From assembly GCF_004102025.1 (NCBI RefSeq), contig NZ_CP025228.1, forward strand, positions 3,782,001-3,846,000: 64,000 nt of DNA. The letters run 5' to 3'. Below are positions 29,220 to 39,792 of this stretch, one piece after another. This DNA comes from Actinomyces qiguomingii (lineage in GTDB: Bacteria > Actinomycetota > Actinomycetes > Actinomycetales > Actinomycetaceae). The notes beneath the pieces were generated by a model, which saw nothing but the letters and a program-made list of their open reading frames with translations, had not been told where the DNA came from and ran no database searches. Numbering within the stretch: the stretch's first letter is position 1; every line of letters begins with the position of its first letter. Both the position numbers and the translations under genes were made by a program.

Positions 29220-30295
29220 GCGCGTACCTCCGCGGTAACGCCCGCTTCACGCAGGGCGGTGAGTGCGCCCGGCGCCTGTTCGGCGGGGACGGTAAGTGCC
29301 AGGCGACCGACCTGGGCGGTTCCGAGTGTCTCGAACAGGCCGCCGGCGACGTCGGCGCCCCGTTCGGCGGCCAGTGCCAGCACCTGGGCGGCGGCAGGCT
29401 GCCCGGGGTGGGCGGTCAGGGCCACGTCAATGACGACGTCGCCGTCGGGCAGGGCCCCATCCGGGACCTCGGGGGCAGGGACGAGTTCATGGGACAGGCG
29501 GGAGCCGACGTCGGAGACCACCTGTTCAATGGGACCGGACTCCACGATGCGACCGGCTTCAAGCAGGCTTACGGAGTCACAGATCTGGCGGACCACGCTC
29601 ATCTCATGAGTGATGATCACGACGGTGACACCGAGCCGGTCGCGCACGTCCCGTATCAGTCTGAGGATTTGACGGGTGGTTTCCGGGTCCAGCGCGCTGG
29701 TGGGCTCATCGCACAGCAGCACCTGCGGCTGGTCCGCCAGCGCCCGGGCGATTCCGACGCGCTGCTGCTGACCGCCGGAGAGCTGGGAGGGGTAGGAGAA
29801 TCCGCGGTCGGCCAGGCCCACCAGATCGAGCATGCGCACGACCGTGTCGTGCCGCTGCCCCTTGGGCACCCCCGCAAGCGCCAAGGGGTAGGCGATGTTC
29901 TGGGCGGTGGTGCGCGAGTCGAGCAGGTTCGCATGCTGGAAGACCATGCCGATGGCACGGCGGGCGTCACGCAGGCTACGAGTGGACAGCGCGGTCATAT
30001 CCTGACCGGCCACACGCACCTCACCGTAGGAGGGGCGTTCCAAGGTGGTCAGGCAGCGCACCAGGGTGGACTTGCCAGCGCCGGAGGTGCCGACGATGCC
30101 GTGAATGGAGCCCGCTTGCACCTCCAGGTTCACCCCGTCCAAGGCGCGTACGGTGCTGCCGTCACGCAGCTTGTACACCTTGTGGACGTCGCGCAGCGAG
30201 ATCATGGGCTCCTGGGCGGCGGAGGCGGTCGCGGCACCGGAAGGCGCGGCGGCGCCGCCCGGGGCTGGGTCCTGGGATGCAGGTGGCTGCGTCAC
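29216..30295 (-). CDS. metN: Methionine ABC transporter ATP-binding protein
   Basis: I choose the GTG at 30295 because GGAGG lies five bases upstream and is the end of a SAM riboswitch. The product is then 359 residues with a low-complexity Pro/Ala leader before MISLRDVHKVYKLRDGS. It has Walker A GTSGAGKSTL, signature LSGGQQQRVGIARAL, Walker B VLLCDEPTSALDP and a C-terminal ACT-like NIL domain (from about DVVIDVALTAHPGQPAAAQV) that binds methionine. ATGs at 30307 and 30205 are alternatives. Confidence 0.92.
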   Translation of the reverse strand: MTQPPASQDPAPGGAAAPSGAATASAAQEPMISLRDVHKVYKLRDGSTVRALDGVNLEVQAGSIHGIVGTSGAGKSTLVRCLTTLERPSYGEVRVAGQDMTALSTRSLRDARRAIGMVFQHANLLDSRTTAQNIAYPLALAGVPKGQRHDTVVRMLDLVGLADRGFSYPSQLSGGQQQRVGIARALADQPQVLLCDEPTSALDPETTRQILRLIRDVRDRLGVTVVIITHEMSVVRQICDSVSLLEAGRIVESGPIEQVVSDVGSRLSHELVPAPEVPDGALPDGDVVIDVALTAHPGQPAAAQVLALAAERGADVAGGLFETLGTAQVGRLALTVPAEQAPGALTALREAGVTAEVRA

Positions 30296-30303
30296 GTGGT
30301 CCT

Positions 30304-30390
30304 CCATCGGTCCTGGCGGTAGCACCCTCTCCGCGAACGGGGGTTGCTGCAACGTCGATGAGCCAGGTCTCTCGGTTGCTCTGGATGGTC
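30304..30390 (-). promoter_or_regulatory. SAM riboswitch (S-box class) controlling metNIQ
   Basis: Read on the minus strand, the region has CCATCCAGAG at the 5' end, then GAGAGACCTGGC, GCAGCAACC, GGTGCTACCGCCAGG and the closing GATGG. These are the conserved blocks of the S-box aptamer in order. The outer helix CCATC/GATGG closes it, and its 3' strand overlaps the GGAGG ribosome-binding site of metN by two bases. This suggests that SAM binding blocks translation. Confidence 0.8.
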
Positions 30391-30461
30391 GCCGCCCACA
30401 CTAAATGGCCAGCGGCGTCCGGGGCAAGCCGTAGGACAAAAACGATGCGCGCATCACTGCA

Positions 30462-30540
30462 CCGAGTTCGGTCGACGTTACCGCCGAGTTCGGTCGATAT
30501 GACCATCGAGATCGGTCGATATGACCATCGAGATCGGCTG
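30462..30540. repeat. 22-bp repeat R1, three copies
   Basis: GAGTTCGGTCGACGTTACCG, GAGTTCGGTCGATATGACCA and GAGATCGGTCGATATGACCA follow in tandem between the metN promoter region and the hydrolase gene. Confidence 0.85.
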
Positions 30541-30605
30541 GCGCCTCCGAATCGGAGCCGGCGAACCGCCCGACCGGGCGCCGTCGTCCGTGACAGGATT
30601 CCGCC

Positions 30606-31802
30606 ATGGCATCCACGACCGAGACGACGCCGGGCCAGCAGCCGGACCCGCCCACCACCCCGCTCTCCCCCGCCGCCGGGAGGACCTCCCAGCCGGTGCC
30701 CGACATTCTGGGCGAACCCTGGGTGGCACGCACCATCCCGGTCACCGATTCGCCCGCCGCACCGGGAGCGGATCACGCCGTGCTCGTCCATCAGCGCGGT
30801 GCCATCCCAACGCCTGAACCGAAAGGGCAGTCGCCCGCCCCCCGGCATGCACGCGCCGTGCTGTACCTGCACGGACGTAATGACTACTTCTTCCAGACCT
30901 GGCTGGCCGACGCCTTCCTCACGGCGGGCTACGAGTTCTATGCGCTGGAACTGCGCGCCTGCGGCCGTGCGGGCGTGGACTACTGGTCTCCCCACGACGT
31001 GCGCGACCTGCGGGTGCACGACGAGGAGATCGCCGAGGCGCTGCACATCATCCGCGGCGAGCACGGACATTCCACGGTTGTACTCAACGGCCACTCCACC
31101 GGCGGGTTGCAGGCGGTGATCTGGGCCGGAGACCACCCCGGATCGGTGGACGCCGTCGCTCTCAACTCCCCTTGGTTGCAGCTGAATTCCTCCGGCCTGG
31201 TGCGCTCCTACGGCTCGGCCTTCGTCGACCTGCTATCCCGCCGCGATCCCGACCGGGTCATCGACAACCCCAACGAGAACAAGGAGCTGGAACCCGCCGA
31301 GGCCGCCTCCAAGGCCACGCCCTCCCGGGGCCCCTCCACGGACTGTCCGCACGACGACGCCGCAACCGCCCTGCCGGTAGTCACCGATCCGGGGCCGATT
31401 GAGGTTGATATTTACACCCGCACCCTGCATCGCCGCTGGGGCGGGGAATGGGACTGGGACCTGGCGCTGAAGCCCTCGCCGTCGTTCCCGGTGCGAGCCG
31501 GCTTCCTGGCGGGCATTCGCCGACTGCAGCGGGAGGTGCGCCACGGCCTTGGCATTGATGTGCCGGTGCTGGTGTGCTGCTCGACGGCGTCGGGCGGGCC
31601 GGGCGTTTCCCGCGAGGAGGCGCTGCGCTGCGACACGGTGCTGTCGGTGGACCAGATCTTGGAGCGCTCCCGTTTCCTGGGCGAGGACGTCACGGTGGTG
31701 CAGATCCCCGGCGGGGTGCACGACCTGGTGCTTTCCCCTCTGCCGGCGCGTGAGGAGTACCTGGCCACGCTCACCGGCTGGCTGGCCGAGCGGCTGGGCT
31801 GA
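30606..31802 (+). CDS. Alpha/beta hydrolase
   Basis: The 398-residue product has the first strand ARAVLYLHGRNDYFFQTWLA, the nucleophile elbow LNGHSTGGLQAVIWA (Ser in GHSTGG) and a C-terminal catalytic His in QIPGGVHDLVLSPLPAREEY. It resembles the serine aminopeptidase S33/monoacylglycerol-lipase-like group. The first 60 residues are a Pro/Thr-rich tail of no recognisable family. The substrate is unknown. Confidence 0.85.
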   Translation: MASTTETTPGQQPDPPTTPLSPAAGRTSQPVPDILGEPWVARTIPVTDSPAAPGADHAVLVHQRGAIPTPEPKGQSPAPRHARAVLYLHGRNDYFFQTWLADAFLTAGYEFYALELRACGRAGVDYWSPHDVRDLRVHDEEIAEALHIIRGEHGHSTVVLNGHSTGGLQAVIWAGDHPGSVDAVALNSPWLQLNSSGLVRSYGSAFVDLLSRRDPDRVIDNPNENKELEPAEAASKATPSRGPSTDCPHDDAATALPVVTDPGPIEVDIYTRTLHRRWGGEWDWDLALKPSPSFPVRAGFLAGIRRLQREVRHGLGIDVPVLVCCSTASGGPGVSREEALRCDTVLSVDQILERSRFLGEDVTVVQIPGGVHDLVLSPLPAREEYLATLTGWLAERLG

Positions 31803-31858
31803 GCCGCGGCCGGACGTCGGGCCGCCCCGGGCCGGGGGCTGGTTGCCGGCGCCCCTTG

Positions 31859-32545
31859 TTATTGAGCGAACTCGGCCGCCAGCCTCGCCAGCTTGGGGGT
31901 GAGGGCGTCACTGACGCGTTCGACGACGTCGAGGGTGTACAGAAAGTCGGCGAGGGTCCCGTACCAGGGGTCGGGCACGTCCAGGCTCGACGGGGAGGCG
32001 GGCGTGGCCGTCGTCGTCGGGCCGGCGGGGGCGGTGGGGTCGAACTGGCGGTACATGAGAATGCGGCCCGGGTCGACGTCTAGGCCTGCGGCGCGGCGCG
32101 TCAGGGCGCGGTGGTGCGCGGCGGTCATGGCGAGAACGAGGTCGGCGCGGCGTAGTTCGGTGTCACTGATGCGGTGGGCGGCATGCTGGGAGATGACCGC
32201 CATAACGGCGCGGGAGGCGGCGTCGCCACCGCCGCCGTAGCCGGCCTCGGACAATACGCGCTGGGCGCGGGGGTCCATGGGGTTGCCGGCCTCCTCGTCG
32301 GAGACGCCCGCCGAGGTGACCGCAACGCCCCCGGGGTAGGAGGGGATGCCCGCGGCGGCGAGCCGGTCCACGAGTACGGCGTGGGCCATGGCAGAGCGGC
32401 AGATGTTGCCGGTGCACACCATGACGACGCCGTAGGGGCCGGCCGGATCATGCGGCGCGGGCAGGTCGGGGCCTGCGAAGTGGGTCGGCGTGTCCGGGGC
32501 GGCGGGCTCGGTGGGGGCCGGCGTGGGGCCGGAGATCGCGGTCAT
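31859..32545 (-). CDS. Low-molecular-weight protein-tyrosine phosphatase family protein
   Basis: The active-site loop VCTGNICRS (nucleophile Cys44 from the ATG at 32545) fits the CX5R signature. The general-acid motif DPWYG lies near the C-terminus (VPDPWYGTLADFLYTLDVVE). The length is 228 residues, including a Pro-rich N-terminal tail of about 36. The open frame extends further upstream but only with Arg/Pro-rich sequence. It may act in exopolysaccharide control or stress signalling. Confidence 0.88.
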   Translation of the reverse strand: MTAISGPTPAPTEPAAPDTPTHFAGPDLPAPHDPAGPYGVVMVCTGNICRSAMAHAVLVDRLAAAGIPSYPGGVAVTSAGVSDEEAGNPMDPRAQRVLSEAGYGGGGDAASRAVMAVISQHAAHRISDTELRRADLVLAMTAAHHRALTRRAAGLDVDPGRILMYRQFDPTAPAGPTTTATPASPSSLDVPDPWYGTLADFLYTLDVVERVSDALTPKLARLAAEFAQ

Positions 32546-32631
32546 GGCAGGAGCCTGGCCGAGTCCGGGCGGGGTTTCAAGCCGGGGCGGTTTGCTCCGG
32601 CGGGCAGGGGGCACGCCCGGGGCAGGAACGT

Positions 32632-32670
32632 CGACCGATCTCGGTGGTTATTTCAACCGAACTCGGCGAT
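32632..32670. repeat. 22-bp repeat R1, one to two copies
   Basis: CGACCGATCTCGGTGGTTAT then TTCAACCGAACTCGG, 20 bases before the CRISPR array. Confidence 0.75.
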
Positions 32671-32690
32671 GGGGAGGCGTGCGCGCCTCC

Positions 32691-33091
32691 GTCTCAATGC
32701 ACCTGGAGGTGCGAGGTGCTTCCTGACACAACACTCCCTACCTGGTAGAGGTAAACACCGCCTAGTCTCAATGCACCTGGAGGTGCGAGGTGCTTCCTGA
32801 CCTTCCTGGGCGCCATCAGCGCGGTCGAGGGCGTGGAGTCTCAATGCACCTGGAGGTGCGAGGTGCTTCCTGACGTTGGAGGCGCAATGGGACCTGGCGG
32901 CCCTTACTGTCTCAATGCACCTGGAGGTGCGAGGTGCTTCCTGACCTGGCCCAAGACCAGGTTTCGATCTTCAATTCCGAGTCTCAATGCACCTGGAGGT
33001 GCGAGGTGCTTCCTGACTTGAACAAGACAATAAAGAGAGCGGCTCGCGCTTTTTGTCTCAATGCACCTGGAGGTGCGAGGTGCTTCCTGAC
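32691..33091 (-). CRISPR. Orphan CRISPR array, six 37-bp repeats
   Basis: Six identical 37-bp repeats start at 32691, 32765, 32838, 32909, 32981 and 33055, with five unique spacers of 37, 36, 34, 35 and 37 bases. The repeat holds the palindrome GCACCTGGAGGTGC. Read on the minus strand the repeat ends ATTGAGAC, which resembles the 3' tag of many type I and III repeats, so transcription is likely from right to left. No cas gene is present in the window. Confidence 0.95.
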
Positions 33092-33575
33092 CCCTACCCC
33101 TGGAAACCGCGTCATACCGCCACTTCCAGAGGCCAGATCGCCACCGACCCCGCAAGCACCCCACGAGACCGGCTAACACCACCCCAAAACTACCACCTTT
33201 CGTTGAAAACAAGCCAAGCGCCACCGACACCCCCCAACCCCCCTCCAGCCACCAACTTTCAACGAAGTCATGCGGAAAAGTCGGGGTCAAAACGCACCAA
33301 ACTTTGTACCGTAGACCAAATCGCAACCTCACCGCCACACCCCACCAGCCACACAAGCCACACCAGCACCGCACGCCACAGCCCCGGACACCACCCACCT
33401 ACCCCCAGCCAACACCACCGACCACCAACACCCCGCAAACCCCTAACAACCCACCATCCAGACACCGACTTTGCCGAGCCCCTGCCCGAATCCGGCGACA
33501 TCACCCCGGCACACACCAGGCAAGTCATGGCACGCAGCAGCGTCATAACACCCGGCCCCGGCGGCAGCGTCGAAT
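33092..33575 (-). promoter_or_regulatory. Putative CRISPR leader and non-coding region
   Basis: About 480 bases without a plausible gene, very C-rich on the plus strand (G-rich on the other). An inverted pair TTCGTTGAAA (33199-33208) and TTTCAACGAA (33257-33266) lies 108-175 bases from the array. If the array is read on the minus strand, this is its leader side. Confidence 0.5.
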
Positions 33576-34523
33576 TCAGCGCGGCCGCCCCGCCGGCATG
33601 ATCACCGACGACCCCAGCGCGAAGGGGAATCCCGGGCGCAGCAAGCACTCCACCACCGGCTGTGCCATCTCCGTCAGGCGCTCGAGCTCCAGCCCCTGCT
33701 CCCCCTGAGGTCCACTTCGACCCAACAGGCTCTGGTAGGGCACATCCAGGTCCAGCAGGGTCATATTGTCGGCATGTTCGGCACGCGCCCAGGCGCCGTC
33801 GTTCATATCCAGCAAGGTGCCCAGGTGGAAGTGCATGACCTGACGGGAGTCCACTTCGCTGGGAACAGACAACAGGTGATGCGGCTCCGGGTCGCGCGGG
33901 GCGCGCAGCGTGAACAACAGAATGGCGCCGTCGCGCGCAGAGCGCAGCATCAGCCGGCCGATATGCACAGAGAACCCGATGACGTCCAGACCTGCACCGG
34001 CCCCCATGGCCTCCTCCACCGGCAGGGCCTTGGACAGACGGATGGGGGCGCCGTCGCCGGGGTCATTGATGGCGCGGCGGCCCGACGGCGTGACCGCGCG
34101 CAGGCGCAGCACCGGCCCATCGTCGGAGTCGGGCGCGGCGGGCAGCAGCGTGGCGGCCTCAACGAGTTCCTGCCAGCCGCCGGGCGTAACCGACGGTCCC
34201 GGCTCGGTCTGAACGTGCCCCAGACCGAGGATGGAGGAGAAGTCGACGTCGTCCAGCGGGCGGTGCCAGGTGATATCGGCGCCGTCGTGCCACAGAGGCA
34301 CAATGCCGTTGAAGGGGACCCCGAAGCGCACATGTTCGGGAGGCGGCGGGGCCACGTGTCGACCGCGGGACCGGCCACGCGCTGAAGAAGACCGACCAGG
34401 AATCTGTGAGCGGGATGACGTCGCGGGCCGACCACCGCGGAAAGGAGTCCAGGGCTCCGTCTGGCCGTCCGGAAGGCCGCCTCGGGGCGCTTCGCCCCGC
34501 CTTCCCGCGAAGTACTCGCTCAT
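33576..34523 (-). CDS. Hypothetical protein
   Basis: The 315-residue product has an Arg/Pro/Ser-rich start of about 60 residues (possibly not translated), then an ordered region from about HVRFGVPFNGIVPLWHDGAD with SKALPVEEAMGAGAGLDVIG, LMLRSARDGAILLFTLRAPR and a C-terminal LDLDVPYQSLLGRSGPQGEQ. No signal peptide or membrane helix is clear. I do not recognise the family. A GTG within the first 60 codons could be the true start. Confidence 0.6.
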   Translation of the reverse strand: MSEYFAGRRGEAPRGGLPDGQTEPWTPFRGGRPATSSRSQIPGRSSSARGRSRGRHVAPPPPEHVRFGVPFNGIVPLWHDGADITWHRPLDDVDFSSILGLGHVQTEPGPSVTPGGWQELVEAATLLPAAPDSDDGPVLRLRAVTPSGRRAINDPGDGAPIRLSKALPVEEAMGAGAGLDVIGFSVHIGRLMLRSARDGAILLFTLRAPRDPEPHHLLSVPSEVDSRQVMHFHLGTLLDMNDGAWARAEHADNMTLLDLDVPYQSLLGRSGPQGEQGLELERLTEMAQPVVECLLRPGFPFALGSSVIMPAGRPR

Positions 34524-34536
34524 GGGGCCAGCCTAA

Positions 34537-35760
<1,224 letters not shown>

Positions 35761-35826
35761 GGACGCCGCCTGCTCGACGAGCGCATGACCATGTGAGACA
35801 GCCCGGAGGCTCACCTCACTCGCGGT

Positions 35827-37266
35827 TCATTCGGCGCGTGTCCGCAGCCGCTCGGCTTGACGGGCCCGCTCCCAGCGGGGAACCGGCCTGGCCGTCATCG
35901 CCAACAGCGCCAGCACTCCCAGCGCCGCGGCGGCGATCAGTCCCCATCCGGCCTGCCTGACCCCGATGGCGGAGATCTCGGTCATCACCGAGCCGATATT
36001 CAGGCTCAGCACCACCATCAGACCGATCCTGGCGCGGGGGCGGCCGAACCAGACCGCAACCGCCAGGCCCAGGATGAGCGCCGTCATGGCGGCAGTGGTT
36101 ACCGTCACCGTTGTCATGACGACCCGGTGAGTGTCGACGGCGTCGGCAACGTCCAGTTCCCGGCTCAAGTCATCAATGGTCCCGCTAGTGAACAGTCGCG
36201 TCATATTGGCCGCCAGCAGTGCCACCACCAGCCCCATGGCCATAATCAGCTCCGCCGGACGCCGACGGCGTACCTCGGCCTCCGTCCGGCGCGCCTGCTG
36301 CAAATCGCCACCGGACTCGGGAACCAGGCGGTCCAGATCCAGCACATACAGGTCGCCGTCGGTGACGATCCGGTCGCCACCGCCGTTGCGGTGGTGGTAG
36401 GCGGTGAAGAAGTCCGGCCAGATCTCCAAAAGGGCAGCCGTATTAGACCAGCGGACGTCGTCGACTACATAGTCGCGCTCGACGTCGATATCGGCGTCGA
36501 TCTTGTGCGTCACCTGGAAGGTGAGCGTTGACAGCCCCACCGAACGGTCATAGGTCGCCCCTGCCAACCAGTCCACACGGCGGCCGCCCGGCATGACCCA
36601 GCCCTCCGGAACGCGCCAGAAACGGATGTGATGCCGCTGAGCCGGGTTGCCCTCCACCTCCTTCTGGTAGGCGAAATCCTGCTTGCGTCCAAACAGCAAC
36701 AGATCGGAGACGGGAGCCGCCGGATAGGAGCGGCGCAGCAGTGACGAGACAACGATCCCCCAGGAGGATCGCAGCGTGATGGGGTCCGCGCGCACCCAGC
36801 CGGCCTTCGTCATGGCCGCGTGGATGTCTTCCTCATCACCGAGCACGGCGAGGTTCACCGGGTCGCCCAAGAGCCCGTCGGCGGTACGGGTGCGGCCGAT
36901 GAAGTAGTCGGGCACGTACAGCCAGGTGAGGATCTGATGCATGCGGGGCAACGCCAGATAGGACAGCACCGCCCAGAACGCCACAATGTTGATAATCGCC
37001 CCCGGGGTCAGGTGGGTTCCCGAGCCGAGCAGGAGCCACGCGAGCCAGAGCGTGCCCAGGGCGGCGACAGCGAAGAAGAGGGCGTCCAGTACGTCGTCCA
37101 AGCCCCATTCGCGGGCGCCCGCGGCGAGTACCTTGTCCGATCCCGCCGAGTAAACGGGCGGGGAGTCCGGGCGGGGGCGGGTACGGACAACCGGCTCGGT
37201 GCGGGTGTCGTCGGTACCCTCGACCGGAACTGCGGAGGTGTGCTGTTCACTGATCATCGCTCGCAC
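35827..37266 (-). CDS. LssY C-terminal-domain membrane protein
   Basis: The 479-residue protein has two N-terminal helices (about residues 57-80 and 88-107) and a soluble domain from GDPVNLAVLGDEEDIHAAMT through RRSYPAAPVSDLLLFGRKQD and RHHIRFWRVPEGWVMPGGRR. Four or so C-terminal helices follow (from about ELIMAMGLVVALLAANMTRL). The soluble part matches what I know of the LssY C-terminal domain. The function is unknown. Confidence 0.8.
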   Translation of the reverse strand: MRAMISEQHTSAVPVEGTDDTRTEPVVRTRPRPDSPPVYSAGSDKVLAAGAREWGLDDVLDALFFAVAALGTLWLAWLLLGSGTHLTPGAIINIVAFWAVLSYLALPRMHQILTWLYVPDYFIGRTRTADGLLGDPVNLAVLGDEEDIHAAMTKAGWVRADPITLRSSWGIVVSSLLRRSYPAAPVSDLLLFGRKQDFAYQKEVEGNPAQRHHIRFWRVPEGWVMPGGRRVDWLAGATYDRSVGLSTLTFQVTHKIDADIDVERDYVVDDVRWSNTAALLEIWPDFFTAYHHRNGGGDRIVTDGDLYVLDLDRLVPESGGDLQQARRTEAEVRRRRPAELIMAMGLVVALLAANMTRLFTSGTIDDLSRELDVADAVDTHRVVMTTVTVTTAAMTALILGLAVAVWFGRPRARIGLMVVLSLNIGSVMTEISAIGVRQAGWGLIAAAALGVLALLAMTARPVPRWERARQAERLRTRAE

Positions 37267-37389
37267 AGTACACGACCTATGACATCAGACAAGTCGGATC
37301 ATCATCGCGTCATCTACCCTCCGCACGTTGTATACGTTATGTCCGTTGTGTAGGTTTCCCACAACATCGATACGCAGCTCTTCCGTTTG

Positions 37390-37450
37390 AAACCATCGAG
37401 TTCGGTAGAAATAACCACCGAGTTCGGTAGATATGACGATCGAGTTCGGT
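37390..37450. repeat. 22-bp repeat R1 next to the IS110 right end
   Basis: Three units of CCATCGAGTTCGGTAGAAAT and variants end 28 bases before the conserved right end of the IS110 element. Confidence 0.85.
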
Positions 37451-37477
37451 TGGTGGGGCTGGCGGGGTGGGGGGGGT

Positions 37478-38940
37478 GCCCCTATGTGGTTTGTCAAGCG
37501 GCGGCGGGTAGTTGTTGGGCTGGTGGGTCGTAGAGGGATCCGTCTCGGATCATGGCGTATAGGGTGAGTATGCGGCGGTGTGCGAGTGCGAGTATGGCTT
37601 GGTTGTGTCGCTTGCCCTGGGCGCGTTTGCGGTCGTAGTAGGCCCGGGATGCGGGGTCGGATCTGAGGGAGGCGAAGGCTGACAGGAACATGGCTCTCTT
37701 GAGGCGCTTGTTGCCCGCGTGGGAGACGTACTCGCCGCGTATGGAGGACCCCGACCGCCGGGTGACTGGTGTCAGGCCGGCGTAGGAGGCCAGGTGGGCG
37801 CCGGAGGGAAAGGTCTTGCCCGCGGTCTCTGCCAGGAAGACGGCGGCGGTCCTGACCCCCACCCCGGGCATGGAGGTCAGGACCGGGTAAAGAGGGTGGG
37901 CCTCCACCAGGGCCTCAACCTGGGCGGCGACATCGTCGCGTTGGGCGTGTAGGGCGATGAGCTGGCGGGCCAGGTGTGGCAGCACCACCCCGGCCGCGTC
38001 GGTACCAGCGACCACGACGGTCTGCTTGTTCAGGGCGTCGGTGATGGCTTTTGCCCAGGCGGCATGGCGCTTGGCGCCCTTGGATTTGAGCTTGGCGTCA
38101 ATCCGCGCCCGGCCGGCCTTGCGCAGGTGGGCTGGGGTGGGCCAGGCGGCGATCACCTCCAGTATTGGGTCGTGTTCGAGCCACTTGCCCAGCACAGTCT
38201 CCAGGGCTGGGTGGATTTGGGTGTACAGGCCCCGGATACGGTTAGCGGTCTGATTGACCTGGCGGGCCAGGTCCAGGTCAAACCCTGTGAGCATGCTCAA
38301 CGCGGCCGCGTCCTTGTCCGAGGCGTCGATCGCTCGCAGCGTGTGGGGCATGGTGCGGGCAGCATCCGCGATCACCGCCGCATCGCGAGCGTCGGTCTTG
38401 GCATTGCCCGGGGTCAGGTCGGCGATCCTGCGCATGGACAGGCCGGGTAGGTAGCCCACGGTGATACCCATCGCCTGAGCCACCGCCACCGCCAGGGCCC
38501 CGATCGTTGCCGGCTGATCCACAGCCACCAGGACCCGGCCATGCTCACCCAGACGCTCGTACAGGTCCCTAAGCCTGGATTCGTCGTTGGGTAGGGCCTT
38601 GTCGAAGATCTTCTTCCCGTCGTCGGTCAGGGCCGTGGCCCAGTGCTCGGCCTTGCCCACGTCGATACCGACGAAGACCTCCACATCCTCGATGTTCACC
38701 TTTCCTGCGCCTCTCTCGTGCGTTGGTGGGTCAGCCTGTCAGGCAGACGGCCCCGCACCCACGTTACGAAAGACATCGCCGCGCTGCGGCGGGTCGTTCC
38801 CCTAATCAGCGATCACCACCCGCCCGCCACCATGGGTGACAACACCCCCCGGATCATCAAACGACAGGGGCAAGACATCATGCCCACAGCGGCTGGCCCG
38901 GCCCCGGACTTCCCGGAACCACCAACAAGGTAACGGGGGA
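37478..38940 (-). mobile_element. IS110-family insertion sequence
   Basis: It contains an intact transposase (37494-38699). The right boundary is estimated from the block shared with the remnant at 18484. The left boundary is estimated from where R2 sequence resumes (about 38942). The roughly 240 bases upstream of the transposase are non-coding. In the IS110 group this is where the bridge RNA that chooses donor and target is encoded. Confidence 0.7.
37494..38699 (-). CDS. IS110-family transposase (DEDD recombinase)
   Basis: The 401-residue recombinase has the N-terminal RuvC-like DEDD domain (VFVGIDVGKAEHWATALTDD, VAVDQPATIGALAVAVAQAM, GNAKTDARDAAVIADAAR) and the C-terminal Tnp domain (LTSMPGVGVRTAAVFLAETA, LASYAGLTPVTRRSGSSIRG) with the catalytic Ser region YVSHAGNKRLKRAMFLSAFA. 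It appears full length. Confidence 0.95.
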   Translation of the reverse strand: MNIEDVEVFVGIDVGKAEHWATALTDDGKKIFDKALPNDESRLRDLYERLGEHGRVLVAVDQPATIGALAVAVAQAMGITVGYLPGLSMRRIADLTPGNAKTDARDAAVIADAARTMPHTLRAIDASDKDAAALSMLTGFDLDLARQVNQTANRIRGLYTQIHPALETVLGKWLEHDPILEVIAAWPTPAHLRKAGRARIDAKLKSKGAKRHAAWAKAITDALNKQTVVVAGTDAAGVVLPHLARQLIALHAQRDDVAAQVEALVEAHPLYPVLTSMPGVGVRTAAVFLAETAGKTFPSGAHLASYAGLTPVTRRSGSSIRGEYVSHAGNKRLKRAMFLSAFASLRSDPASRAYYDRKRAQGKRHNQAILALAHRRILTLYAMIRDGSLYDPPAQQLPAAA

Positions 38941-38941
38941 A

Positions 38942-39560
38942 GTGTCCGGATTCGGCACAAACGAGGATCCCCCGCCCGGCGCCGCCCACTACCTCCGCAT
39001 GGTTCCAACGAATCTGAGAGCGTGTGCTGGACCGGGCGGGGTGTTTGTGTCGATTCTGGACACTTTGGCTCTCAGGTGCTGACCTATCGCCCTGATGTGG
39101 TTGGCAGGTCGGGGCGTCTGATTGTCGACCGTGCCCTTGCTTGTCAGATCGGCTGGGACGCCTTTGGTGATGAACCTGGCCCGCGGCCCAGCCGGGCCCC
39201 CAGACCGGCCGGGCGCGCAGATCAGCGGGGCGCACGGCTCGACCGGGCGCACAGATCAGCCATGCGCGCAGCCCGGCCAGACGCGTGGTTCGGCCGGGCC
39301 AGCTGCTGACCACGTTCGCGGCCTGCGGCATCCTGACTGTTGACCGCGGGTGCACCGCGTCCAAGGCAACCGCACCATCCCCAGCCAACACCCCCGCACC
39401 CGGACCACCCAGCTGCGGATGGACCGTCTGCCTGCCGTTGGACCACCTGAAACGCACTCTCAGACGGTCCAACCGCAAGAACGCGGTCCAAGTACGCGTC
39501 CGGCAGCCGACCGGGCCCACACCCAGCCACTACACCCTCAAACCGGGAGAGCACCAAATA
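38942..39560. repeat. R2-type repeat element interrupted at one side by IS110
   Basis: Read on the minus strand it runs from the terminal GGGTGTGGGCCCGGTCGGCT (39530 side) through the hairpin block, CACCCGCGGTCA and GATGCCGCAGGCCGCG. It ends at TTTGTGCCGAATCCGGACAC next to the IS110 left end. The same blocks are at 18599-18950. The middle (39170-39300) has extra GGCCGGGCGCGCAGATCAGC-like repeats. Confidence 0.6.
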
Positions 39561-39792
39561 GGCGATTACCGCATGATCTGCGGCATCTAGGACTCCCGGC
39601 TGACGATACTTGTGCTCGACGTCGGCAAGCGCGACCACGCCCGCAACCGGAGTGATTCTCCATTCCAAGCGCAATAACGACGCCGGCCCGGACCGAACTC
39701 GACGGTCATATCGACCGAACTCGATGGTTATTTCGACCGAACTCGGGGAGGGAGGGAGGAGAGGTAGAGGTAGGGAGAGGAGGGGAGGCGGG
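39561..39792. other. Intergenic region with R1 repeats (39692-39746)
   Basis: Two to three R1 units (CGAACTCGACGGTCATATCG and variants) are followed by a purine-rich tract GGGAGGGAGGAGAGGTAGAG up to the end of the LacI gene. No gene is seen. Confidence 0.7.
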
